Source: Alloprevotella sp. (lineage in GTDB: Bacteria > Bacteroidota > Bacteroidia > Bacteroidales > Bacteroidaceae). From it: DNA of 6,563 nt. The notes under the pieces are model-generated. The model saw nothing but the letters and a program-made list of their open reading frames with translations. It made no database searches and had not been told where the DNA came from. Made by a program: the position numbers and the translations under genes. Each line of letters starts with the position of its first letter. Position 1 is the first letter of the stretch. Location of the stretch: contig JAFUXE010000071.1 in assembly GCA_017477205.1 (NCBI GenBank), positions 1-6,563 on the forward strand. Direction: 5' to 3'. Shown here piece after piece: positions 1 to 5,495 of this stretch.

Positions 1-1
1 G

Positions 2-406
2 TTTCCCAAGGGGCTCTTCCTGGAACGCTTCGACAAGGATTTCCGCATGAACATGTACATCACGGCGGACAGCGCATGGTGCTTCGACCAGTCGCTCTGG
101 CGGCTGAAGGGCGGCGTTGTCATCATCGACAAGGAGAACGCGACAACGTTCCGCACGGAAGAACTCTTCTGGGACATGCGCGAGCACCGCTTCTACTCCT
201 CCCGCCACATGCACATCATCAAGCCGGACCGCGAGCTCCAGGGCGACCGCTTCACCGCCAACGAGCAGCTGACGAAATACCACGTATGGCAGAGCAAGGG
301 CTTCATGCCGATGCCGGAAGACCACGAGGACGGAGCCTCAAACCAGCCCTCCTCACCCGCAAACAACACGCAAAAACAGGAATCAGACACCACGAAAACC
401 GCATGA
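2..406 (+). CDS. lptC: LptC, LPS-export periplasmic/bitopic protein (5' partial)
   Basis: LptC links the inner-membrane LptBFG ABC transporter to the periplasmic LptA bridge and passes lipopolysaccharide toward the outer membrane. The window holds the last 134 residues; the N-terminal membrane anchor lies upstream, beyond the left edge. The frame is open from base 2, so the first in-frame ATG (47) is internal. What is visible is the repetitive beta-strand (OstA/LptC-like) pattern of Bacteroidetes LptC: MYITADSAWCF, then SLWRLKGGVVI, then FRTEELFWDMREHRFYSS with the typical TEELFWD core, then LQGDRFTANEQLTKY. The domain ends near GFMPMPED, and a polar, low-complexity tail of about 25 residues rich in S, N, Q, T and K follows. 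The next gene, also an envelope-biogenesis protein, starts 118 bp downstream behind its own promoter. The family call rests on remembered Bacteroidales LptC sequences. Confidence 0.85.
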   Translation, partial: FPKGLFLERFDKDFRMNMYITADSAWCFDQSLWRLKGGVVIIDKENATTFRTEELFWDMREHRFYSSRHMHIIKPDRELQGDRFTANEQLTKYHVWQSKGFMPMPEDHEDGASNQPSSPANNTQKQESDTTKTA

Positions 407-463
407 AGCGCAGGAAAACGAATTTTTTGTGCCTTCGCAGGCGCTATTTATAAGAGAAATTAT

Positions 464-471
464 TACCTTTG
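464..471 (+). promoter_or_regulatory. Bacteroidetes -7 box (TACCTTTG) ahead of the PpiD-like gene
   Basis: TACCTTTG matches the Bacteroidetes housekeeping sigma -7 consensus TAnnTTTG exactly. It sits 53 bp before the chosen start codon, in the only AT-rich stretch between lptC and the next gene. A TTTG at 426-429 is too far upstream for the usual 19-21 bp spacing, and I see no good -33 element at the right distance. Transcription would start around 477-480, giving a leader of about 45 nt that contains a 4-bp GCCC/GGGC stem (471-474 with 482-485). Confidence 0.6.
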
Positions 472-524
472 CCCGCCTTTTGGGCAATGAGATACCAGAA
501 ACTAAAACAAAACACAATAACAAA

Positions 525-2708
525 ATGGCAGCATTACAAGCAATCAGAAAGCGCGGGGGCATACTCATCCTCGTCATCGGTCTGGCCCTCTTCGCTTTCA
601 TCGCGGAAGAACTTTTCCGCTCCATTGAAACTACGTCAAACGTAGATCGTCAGAAAGTCGGCGAGGTTTATGGCCGCACGCTTTCCGCACAGGAATTCCA
701 GGAAAGCGTACAGGAACTCAGCGAAGTAGTCAAGGTGCAGCAGGGCCTCGGCCTCATGCGCGAAATGTCCGACGACCAGGTGCGCGCACAGGTGTGGCAG
801 CAGTTTGTCGAGAGTGCCATCATCGAGCACGAAGCTGACAAGCTGGGCATCATCGTCACGAAGGAAGACGTGCAGAACGCACTGCGCAACGGCGCACAGT
901 ACCAGAGCCTCCAGACCTTGGCACGCCTCGGCTTTGCCAACCAGCAGACGGGACAGTTTGACGTGGCCGCCCTGCAGGACTTCCTCAAGAACTACGACAA
1001 GAACATGCAGCAGTTCCAGCAGACCGGCAACCAGCAGTACGCAGAGCAGTACATGCAGATCCGCAAAATCTGGGACTACACGGAGAAGGAACTCCGCAAG
1101 GAACTCCTGGCCCGCAAGTACTCCGTACTCCTGACGCAGGCATTCGTCTCCAACCCGCTGACGGCGAAGCTCGACTTTGACAACCAGACCATCGGCACGC
1201 AGGCCGAAGTGGTGGCTATCCCCTACTCCACCGTTGCCGACAAGGACGTGAAGGTGGCCGATGCCGACCTGCAGCCCATCTATGACCAGTACAAGGAACT
1301 CTTCCGCAACGAAGGCAAGAGCGCCGCGCTGAAGATGATCAACGTGACGGTGACGCCCAGCGATGCCGACCGCGAGAAGACGCTCGCAGAGGTACGCGCC
1401 CAGGAAGAGCAGCTTCGCAACGGCGAGGACGCAGCCAACGTCGTTGGCAGCAGCAAGAGCGAGTTCCCCTACTCCAACCTCGCCATGACGAAGAACGCAT
1501 TCCGCAGCATGCCCGACGTGCAGAACGCCCTCGACTCCATGAGCGTGGGGGCCGTGCGCGCCACATACCTCTCCCAGGACAACTACGTGACGACCTTCAA
1601 GCTCATCGACCGTCAGCAGTCCGCAGACTCCGTGCTCTACCGCCGCATCGTGGCAATGGGACAGACGCCGGAGGAAAGCGCAACGCGTGCTGACTCCATC
1701 CTCAAGGCCATCCAGGGCGGCGCCAAGTTCACCGACATGGCGAAGAAGTACGGCCAGCCCACGGACAGCGTATGGATGACAAGCAACCAGTACGAAGGCG
1801 CCGGCATACCCGAAGAGGATGCAAAGCTCATCGGCAAGCTCAACACGATGGAACCCGGCGTGAGCGTCTATAGCACGTCACAGGTCAGCTTCGTGTTTGA
1901 AGTCCTTGAGCGCAAGCACATGGAGACGAAGTACAACGTGGCCGTCATCCGCACGCCGCTGACGTTCAGCCGCGCGACCTACAACAACGAGCTTAGCAAG
2001 CTCAACAAGTTCATGGCCGACAACCGCACGCTGGCCGACATCGAGAAGAACGCAGGAAAGGCCGGATACGTGCTGGAAGACATCCCCTACTATCCGCAGA
2101 GCAACCTTGCCATCCAGTCCCAAATCGGCGGTGCCGCCGCCAAGGATGCCGTCATCTGGGTGTTTGACCAGGCCAAGACCGGCGACGTGAGCAAAATCTA
2201 CGAGTGCGGAACGAACAACGACCACCTCCTCGTGCTGGGCGTGAAGAACATCAACGACAAGGCCTACCGCTCCATCGACGAGGAAGACGTCAAGCAGGTT
2301 CTCACCACGATTGCCACGCAGCAGAAGAAGGGCGAAATCGTCATGGGCCGCGTGAAGAACGTGAAGAGCCTTGCCGATGCCAAGAAGCTGCAAGGTGCCG
2401 TGAGCGACAGCGTAACGACGCGCGCCTTCCTTGAGTCCCCCGCCCTCCAGGCCATCGGTACTCCCGAACCCCGCCTGGCCGGAGCAATGGCACGCACGGA
2501 AGCCGGCAAGTTCACGGGTGCCGTGCAGGGAGCTTCCGCCGTCTACTTCGCACAGGTGCTGAGCAAGACGCCCGCAGCCGACGCCAAGTTCGAGGAAAAG
2601 AGTGCTATGGCACAGAGCGCCGGCGCCATGCAGCAGATGGCCATGCAGACCCTGCTTGAAGGCCTCCGCACGAAAGCCAAGATAAAGGACAACCGCTACA
2701 AGTTCTAA
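525..2708 (+). CDS. ppiD: Membrane-anchored SurA_N/PpiD-type periplasmic chaperone (peptidyl-prolyl isomerase family)
   Basis: The 727-aa protein has the layout of the PpiD-like chaperones of Bacteroidetes, which are tethered to the inner membrane and help secreted and outer-membrane proteins fold. After the basic N-terminus MAALQAIRKR comes one transmembrane segment (about residues 12-28, ILILVIGLALFAFIA). A SurA_N-type helical chaperone domain follows (about 45-205), with the family signature GFANQQTGQFDVAALQDF at 136-153 and a Gln-rich stretch at 162-177. A parvulin-like (rotamase) domain lies at about 368-463 (SVLYRRIVA, helix with GGAKFTDMAKKYG, strand VSFVFEVLERK). The usual RHILV entry motif and catalytic histidines are not conserved, so isomerase activity is doubtful. 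A further repeat-like region runs from 466 to 575. I chose the ATG at 525 over an in-frame ATG at 429, because the 32 extra residues fit no signal peptide, the promoter lies between the two starts, and MAALQAIRKRG matches the family N-terminus. Confidence 0.87.
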   Translation: MAALQAIRKRGGILILVIGLALFAFIAEELFRSIETTSNVDRQKVGEVYGRTLSAQEFQESVQELSEVVKVQQGLGLMREMSDDQVRAQVWQQFVESAIIEHEADKLGIIVTKEDVQNALRNGAQYQSLQTLARLGFANQQTGQFDVAALQDFLKNYDKNMQQFQQTGNQQYAEQYMQIRKIWDYTEKELRKELLARKYSVLLTQAFVSNPLTAKLDFDNQTIGTQAEVVAIPYSTVADKDVKVADADLQPIYDQYKELFRNEGKSAALKMINVTVTPSDADREKTLAEVRAQEEQLRNGEDAANVVGSSKSEFPYSNLAMTKNAFRSMPDVQNALDSMSVGAVRATYLSQDNYVTTFKLIDRQQSADSVLYRRIVAMGQTPEESATRADSILKAIQGGAKFTDMAKKYGQPTDSVWMTSNQYEGAGIPEEDAKLIGKLNTMEPGVSVYSTSQVSFVFEVLERKHMETKYNVAVIRTPLTFSRATYNNELSKLNKFMADNRTLADIEKNAGKAGYVLEDIPYYPQSNLAIQSQIGGAAAKDAVIWVFDQAKTGDVSKIYECGTNNDHLLVLGVKNINDKAYRSIDEEDVKQVLTTIATQQKKGEIVMGRVKNVKSLADAKKLQGAVSDSVTTRAFLESPALQAIGTPEPRLAGAMARTEAGKFTGAVQGASAVYFAQVLSKTPAADAKFEEKSAMAQSAGAMQQMAMQTLLEGLRTKAKIKDNRYKF

Positions 2709-2710
2709 GC

Positions 2711-2759
2711 ACTGAGACGCACAATCCCGCAAGCGGGAACACAAGAAGAACTGAGACGC
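2711..2759 (+). repeat. Direct repeat ACTGAGACGC, two copies
   Basis: The 10-mer ACTGAGACGC occurs at 2711-2720, right after the PpiD-like stop codon, and again at 2750-2759. Both copies are complementary over ACTGAGAC to GTCTCAGT at 2783-2790. Either copy could therefore pair with the same downstream strand, and the two pairings exclude each other. Confidence 0.7.
2725..2738 (+). other. Small stem-loop (TCCCG/CGGGA)
   Basis: TCCCG (2725-2729) and CGGGA (2734-2738) form a perfect 5-bp stem around a CAAG tetraloop. It lies between the two copies of the ACTGAGACGC repeat. No U-run follows, so it is not a terminator by itself, but it adds to a dense cluster of structure between the two genes. 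Confidence 0.5.
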
Positions 2760-2798
2760 CGCATGCTCCGAGGAACAGCGGAGTCTCAGTTCGCTTTT
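2748..2798 (+). terminator. Terminator-like stem-loop between the PpiD-like gene and cca
   Basis: GAACTGAGAC (2748-2757) pairs perfectly with GTCTCAGTTC (2783-2792). An inner CTCCG/CGGAG stem (2766-2770 with 2779-2783) can stack on it after giving up one outer pair. The stem is followed by GCTTTTA, a short four-T run. It would end or attenuate transcription of the PpiD-like gene. It also sits only 27 nt before the cca start, so it may control read-through into cca, which has no obvious promoter of its own. Confidence 0.6.
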
Positions 2799-2828
2799 AT
2801 GAAGAATCCCAAAACGGAAGAACCTTGA
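2799..2828 (+). other. Possible 9-codon leader ORF overlapping the cca start
   Basis: An ATG at 2799, directly after the terminator T-run, opens a 9-codon frame (MKNPKTEEP). Its TGA stop (2826-2828) overlaps the TTG start proposed for cca (2825-2827). It has no recognisable Shine-Dalgarno sequence. It could be chance or a translational-coupling leader; nothing in the sequence proves that it is translated. Confidence 0.2.
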
Positions 2829-4267
2829 AAATCCTGACACAACCGCAAATCGCAGAACGCCTGGGCGGAAACGCCGTCTTCTCCGCCATCGGACAGACCG
2901 CCGACGAGCTGGGCATGGAATGCTACCTCGTGGGGGGCTACGTCCGCGACATCTTCCTTGAACGCCCCACGAACGACATCGACGTCGTCGTCGTAGGCTC
3001 GGGAATAGACATGGCCACGGCGCTCGCGGAACGCCTCGGGCGCAGGAAAGCCAGCCTTTCCGTATTCCGCAACTTCGGCACGGCGCAAGTCAAGTGGCAC
3101 GGGCAGGAACTGGAGTTTGTCGGGGCAAGAAAGGAAAGCTACAGCCACGACTCGCGGAAGCCCGTCGTGGAAGACGGCACCCTGGAGGACGACCAGAACC
3201 GCCGCGACTTCACCATCAACGCCATGGCCGTGTGCCTCAACGCGCCGCGCTTCGGGGAGCTCGTGGATCCCTTCGACGGCCTCCGCGACCTTGAGGACGG
3301 CATCATCGCCACGCCCCTCGACCCGGACATCACCTTCAGCGACGACCCCCTGCGCATGATGCGCTGCGTACGCTTCGCCACGCAGCTGCGCTTCGCCATC
3401 GAGGACGAAACCTTCGCGGCCCTGGAGCGCAACCGCGAACGCATCAAAATCATCAGCGCGGAGCGCATCATCGACGAACTGAACAAAATCATGCTGCCGC
3501 CGCGCCCCTCCATCGGCTTCGTGGAGCTGCAGCGCTGCGGGCTCCTGGAAATCATCCTGCCGGAGCTCAGCGCCCTGGACATCGTGGAGACGCAGGGCGG
3601 CCGCAGCCACAAGAACAATTTCTACCACAGCCTCGAAGTGCTCGACAACATCGCGAGCCAGGAAGGCACCTCGCTCTGGCTGCGCTGGGCGGCATTGCTC
3701 CACGACATCGGCAAGCCCAAGTCGAAGCGCTGGGATCCCGCAGCCGGATGGACGTTCCACAACCACAACTACCTTGGGGAAAAGATGATTCCGGGGCTGT
3801 TCCGCCGCCTGAAGCTCCCGCTCGACGAGCGCATGAAGTATGTCAAGAAGCTCGTCGGGCTTCACATGCGCCCCATCGTCATTGCCGACGACATCGTCAC
3901 GGACAGCGCCGTGCGCCGCCTGCTGTTCGAGGCCGGCGACGACATAGACGACCTCATGCAGCTTTGCGAGGCCGACATCACGAGCCGCAATGAAGTCAAA
4001 AAGCGCAATTTCCTGAACAACTTCCAGCTGGTGCGCCGCAAACTGAAGGAAATCGAGGAGAAGGACCGCATCCGCAACTTCCAGCCGCCCGTGGACGGCG
4101 AGGAAATCATGCGCCTCTTCGGCCTGCCGCCCTGCCGCGAGGTCGGCGAACTGAAAACGGCGCTGAAAGACGCCATCCTGGACGGCCTCGTCCCCAACGA
4201 CCACGACGCCGCCCTCCGGTTCATCCTGGCACGCGCTGCCGAGATGGGCTTACAGCAGAAGCCGTAA
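2825..4267 (+). CDS. cca: CCA tRNA nucleotidyltransferase / poly(A) polymerase family with HD domain
   Basis: This 480-aa class II nucleotidyltransferase adds or repairs the 3'-CCA end of tRNAs in the cytoplasm. Motifs appear in family order: the nucleotide-binding GGYVRD (37-42), the metal-binding DID (51-53) of the polymerase beta fold, RRDFTINA (126-133), DDPLRMMRCVRFATQL (173-188) of the RNA-binding region, and the ERxxxEL-type helix ERIIDEL (213-219). A C-terminal HD phosphohydrolase-like domain carries LLHDIGKP (291-298; H293, D294) plus downstream histidines in FHNHN (311-315) and LHMRP (346-350). Its length is normal for the Bacteroidales form. The start is TTG at 2825, with the purine-rich GGAAGAA just upstream. 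No in-frame ATG or GTG lies between the previous stop and this codon. The next ATG, M31, would cut away the beginning of the fold. A perfect stem-loop follows the stop. I am unsure only whether it is a full CCA-adding enzyme or a partial A- or CC-adding relative. Confidence 0.93.
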   Translation: MKILTQPQIAERLGGNAVFSAIGQTADELGMECYLVGGYVRDIFLERPTNDIDVVVVGSGIDMATALAERLGRRKASLSVFRNFGTAQVKWHGQELEFVGARKESYSHDSRKPVVEDGTLEDDQNRRDFTINAMAVCLNAPRFGELVDPFDGLRDLEDGIIATPLDPDITFSDDPLRMMRCVRFATQLRFAIEDETFAALERNRERIKIISAERIIDELNKIMLPPRPSIGFVELQRCGLLEIILPELSALDIVETQGGRSHKNNFYHSLEVLDNIASQEGTSLWLRWAALLHDIGKPKSKRWDPAAGWTFHNHNYLGEKMIPGLFRRLKLPLDERMKYVKKLVGLHMRPIVIADDIVTDSAVRRLLFEAGDDIDDLMQLCEADITSRNEVKKRNFLNNFQLVRRKLKEIEEKDRIRNFQPPVDGEEIMRLFGLPPCREVGELKTALKDAILDGLVPNDHDAALRFILARAAEMGLQQKP

Positions 4268-4289
4268 CAGAAACCCCGTATAAAACATC

Positions 4290-4330
4290 CCGGCAAGCAA
4301 GGCACGTTGGCCTTGCTTGCCGGTTATATA
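4290..4330 (+). terminator. Strong terminator stem-loop after cca
   Basis: CCGGCAAGCAAGGC (4290-4303) pairs perfectly over 14 bp with GCCTTGCTTGCCGG (4310-4323) around the 6-nt loop ACGTTG, starting 22 nt after the cca stop. The tail TTATATATTAATT is AT-rich without a clean T-run, which is common in Bacteroidetes. It isolates cca from the small-gene operon downstream. Confidence 0.85.
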
Positions 4331-4435
4331 TTAATTGAATGTAGTCCAAGGGCCATTCCCTCTGTATAATAACACATTGCTTCATATTCTTTACAGATAT
4401 TTGTACTTAAATCTGCGAACATCGAAAACTTTTTA

Positions 4436-4443
4436 TACCTTTG
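4436..4443 (+). promoter_or_regulatory. Bacteroidetes -7 box (TACCTTTG) for the small-gene pair
   Basis: The same TACCTTTG octamer as at 464 occurs here, 59 bp before the start codon at 4503, in an AT-rich region. It fits TAnnTTTG exactly. The -33 element is unclear: a TTTG at 4400-4403 is too distant. Transcription would begin around 4450. This places the in-frame ATG at 4335 outside the transcript and supports 4503 as the true start. The rest of the stretch from the terminator to here shows no gene. Confidence 0.6.
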
Positions 4444-4502
4444 CGCCTAAATATCGCCAACAAGGCAACAGTCAAACCATTACAAGTAGAAGAGGACGAG
4501 AC

Positions 4503-4817
4503 ATGACGACAACGGCCATTCCACAAACTCAATTTGCGACGCTGGCCATCGGTGCTACGGCGCAGCGCATGGGCATCACGGCCACCGAGCTGTTCAACCG
4601 GCTGAAACGTCACGGCCTGGTGCGCCGGTTGCTTTTCGACTGCTATGACACGTTGCATGCCGAGAGCATCGACGGTGTGGCGTGGAACGTGCAGGAAGCG
4701 CTGAAGAACTGGGAGCTGAGGGAGCAGCGAATGCAGAGCGATGCTGGCATCGGCTCTGCCGAGTCGCAACAGAAGAAGACCGAAGGTCAGCCGGAAGAGA
4801 AAGGAGGGCAGCGATGA
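4503..4817 (+). CDS. Small DUF3791-like protein, first gene of a two-gene operon
   Basis: This 104-aa cytoplasmic protein has no signal peptide or membrane segment. Residues about 11-70 resemble DUF3791 proteins: a helix (FATLAIGATAQRMG), the ITATELFNRLKRHGLV segment, and the family-like YDTLHAES (48-55, compare the LHxxS signature), then a closing amphipathic helix. From residue 71 a charged tail rich in E, Q, K and G is probably disordered. The function of DUF3791 is not known to me; such genes often sit in small clusters, in my recollection sometimes beside DUF3990 (ADP-ribosyltransferase-like) genes, suggesting a toxin-antitoxin-like or mobile-island role. None is seen here. I start at 4503, because an upstream in-frame ATG (4335) lies before the promoter and its 56 extra residues look like translated intergenic DNA. 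The stop overlaps the next start as ATGA, so the two are likely co-translated. Confidence 0.7.
   Translation: MTTTAIPQTQFATLAIGATAQRMGITATELFNRLKRHGLVRRLLFDCYDTLHAESIDGVAWNVQEALKNWELREQRMQSDAGIGSAESQQKKTEGQPEEKGGQR
4802..4807 (+). promoter_or_regulatory. Strong Shine-Dalgarno AGGAGG deciding the second small gene's start
   Basis: AGGAGG lies 6 nt before the ATG at 4814. Such a perfect site is unusual in Bacteroidetes, where ribosome binding sites are usually weak, and the other genes in this window lack one. It fixes the start at 4814 rather than the in-frame ATG at 4682, which lies deep inside the preceding gene. Confidence 0.75.
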
Positions 4818-5014
4818 GAGACCAAGTCCTATGGCGAAAGACGGGGCGCATAGCCGCCCTGCTGGCCGAACGCCTCGACATCGACACCGAGCGCGCCCTT
4901 GACATCCTTTACAACTCGCGCACTTACTCGCTGCTTTCCAATCCCGACAGCGGGCTGCAACTCCAGAGCGACACATACATCCTCAACGACCTACTGCGGG
5001 AATTGGAAAAGTAG
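4814..5014 (+). CDS. Small DUF3791-like protein, second gene of the pair
   Basis: This is a 66-aa soluble protein. An N-terminal helix (VLWRKTGRIAALLAERL, 5-21) leads into IDTERALDILYNSRTYSLLS (23-42). The end, GLQLQSDTYILNDLLREL (47-64), matches the family-like pattern L-x-x-x-SDxYIxxDxxxEL seen in short Bacteroidales proteins. By eye its second half aligns with the preceding protein (LLSNPDSGLQLQSDTYILNDL against LLFDCYDTLHAESIDGVAWNV), so the pair may be diverged paralogues that interact. The start is fixed by AGGAGG and by the ATGA overlap with gene one. Two further in-frame-independent TAA triplets follow the stop closely. The function is unknown, and the DUF assignment is from memory of the pattern. 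Confidence 0.72.
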   Translation: MRDQVLWRKTGRIAALLAERLDIDTERALDILYNSRTYSLLSNPDSGLQLQSDTYILNDLLRELEK

Positions 5015-5175
5015 TAATAAATACAATGCGTAATCTCAAGAAACAGAGATGCCAATGGATGGATAAAAGGCAATAGACTGCGGACTTGTCTTGAGGATTT
5101 GCTGCCTTCTTCTCGATTAATGTAATAATTTTTCGGAATGATTTTTTAAGTTGGGAATGAATGTTTGTTATCTCG

Positions 5176-5209
5176 TCATCTGCATCCCTTTTTCAGGTGA
5201 TGCGGATGA
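5176..5209 (+). other. Long stem-loop leading into the 22-bp repeats
   Basis: TCATCTGCATC (5176-5186) pairs with GATGCGGATGA (5199-5209) over 11 bp with a single T-G wobble. CCT/AGG extends the stem by three pairs past one bulged T (5198), leaving the loop TTTTC. The right arm is the first 22-bp repeat unit, so the hairpin and the repeat array share sequence. No T-run follows it on the + strand. Confidence 0.6.
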
Positions 5210-5275
5210 TTTGATACAATGATGCGGATGATTTGATTCAATGATGCGCATGATTGGGTCAAATGATCTGCATGG
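5198..5275 (+). repeat. 22-bp tandem direct repeats, three units plus a partial
   Basis: Units start at 5198, 5220 and 5242, with a truncated one at 5264. Each begins TGATGCGGATGATT or a close variant (unit 3: TGATGCGCATGATT; partial: TGATCTGCATGG) and ends in a CAA-like motif. Units 1 and 2 differ at one position; unit 3 diverges more. There are no spacers, and the period equals about two helical turns, as in iterons or tandem operator sites. The arrangement does not fit a CRISPR array. Confidence 0.75.
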
Positions 5276-5324
5276 CCCTTTTCGGCTCTTTATATGGCAG
5301 GCTCCCGTCATGCGCATCGCATTG
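5239..5324 (+). repeat. Inverted repeat CAATGATGCGCATGA / TCATGCGCATCGCATTG
   Basis: CAATGATGCGCATGA (5239-5253), spanning the junction of repeat units 2 and 3, is complementary to TCATGCGCATCGCATTG (5308-5324) apart from a 2-base insertion. The core ATGCGCAT is itself palindromic. Together with the stem-loop at 5176, inverted copies of the repeat motif thus flank the direct-repeat array on both sides. Confidence 0.6.
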
Positions 5325-5347
5325 TAAAAGTTTTTCTCACTTCCTGA

Positions 5348-5362
5348 TACCTTTATATAAAG
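5348..5362 (+). promoter_or_regulatory. Possible weak promoter overlapping a 12-bp palindrome
   Basis: TACCTTTA (5348-5355) misses the Bacteroidetes -7 box by its last base; a TTG at 5322-5324 lies 23 bp upstream, slightly beyond the usual spacing. CTTTATATAAAG (5351-5362) is a perfect 12-bp palindrome that would overlap such a promoter and could be an operator. No + strand gene lies downstream, so any product would be a short RNA antisense to the truncated reductase. The evidence is weak. Confidence 0.25.
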
Positions 5363-5384
5363 TGCGGGCTCGTTCACGCTCGGA

Positions 5385-5407
5385 CGAACTCGAGCAAGCT
5401 TAGTTCG
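5385..5407 (-). other. Stem-loop downstream of the redox gene remnant
   Basis: CGAACT (5385-5390) and AGTTCG (5402-5407) form a 6-bp stem with an inner AGC/GCT pairing around AA. Read on the - strand, it follows the last stop of the remnant (5412) by a few bases, so it may be that transcript's end. No T-run follows on either side. The alternative pairing GCTCG/CGAGC is also possible in the neighbouring bases. Confidence 0.35.
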
Positions 5408-5411
5408 CCTC

Positions 5412-5495
5412 TCACTTAATCACGACCTTTTTGCCGTTCACGCTTGACGAGCTGGAAGTGGAGCTGGAGCCGCCAGGCATGAGGACCGCCGTTAA
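5412..5495 (-). pseudogene. Possible orphan 3' end of another gene (Ser-rich, ends VNGKKVVIK)
   Basis: In a different - strand frame from the reductase remnant, an open stretch of 27 codons reads GGSSSTSSSSS followed by VNGKKVVIK and a TGA stop. A serine linker running into a short basic-hydrophobic terminus looks more like the genuine end of a secreted or surface protein than random translation. No start or upstream domain exists here. I read it as the displaced tail of a deleted gene joined to the reductase start. This is an inference from composition, with no recognised family. Confidence 0.25.

Larger units (their letters stand above)
5015..5411 (+). other. Gene-poor, repeat- and hairpin-rich intergenic region
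   Basis: About 400 AT-rich bases separate the convergent small-gene operon and redox genes. The only sizeable frame (69 codons, - strand, 5168-5377) is built largely from the 22-bp repeats and lacks a ribosome binding site, so I do not call it. Near its left end AATCTCAAGA (5032-5041) can pair with TCTTGAGGATT (5089-5099, one bulge), enclosing a TGCC/GGCA pair; this could be the 3' structure of the small-gene transcript. The rest holds the repeats, stem-loop and palindrome listed separately. Confidence 0.6.

Noticed and set aside
431..442. GCCT-TCGC-AGGC stem as the lptC terminator
   Set aside because: The stem is only 4 bp and no T-run follows; the T-run (423-428) comes before it.
1878..2840. 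320-codon open frame on the - strand across the PpiD-like gene
   Set aside because: It is a codon-bias shadow in the same way: leucine- and glycine-rich low-information sequence with no start signal, opposite a conserved gene.
2786..4204. 472-codon open frame on the - strand across cca
   Set aside because: It is the antisense shadow of a GC-rich gene. The protein is repetitive in composition (D, V, A, R, H rich), shows no domain, and lies entirely over a well-supported cca with all its motifs.
4335..4502. 56-codon N-terminal extension of the first small gene
   Set aside because: The promoter at 4436 lies inside it, and its residues (many Y, N, L, T) are those of translated AT-rich intergenic DNA.
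5198..5275. CRISPR-like array
   Set aside because: The repeats abut with no spacers, vary in sequence, and have no cas genes nearby.
5168..5377. 69-codon - strand frame beginning MNEPALYIKV
   Set aside because: Half of it is the translated 22-bp repeats and flanking inverted repeats, there is no ribosome binding site, and its composition is unlike the neighbouring genes. It could be an often-annotated hypothetical, but the sequence gives no support for translation.
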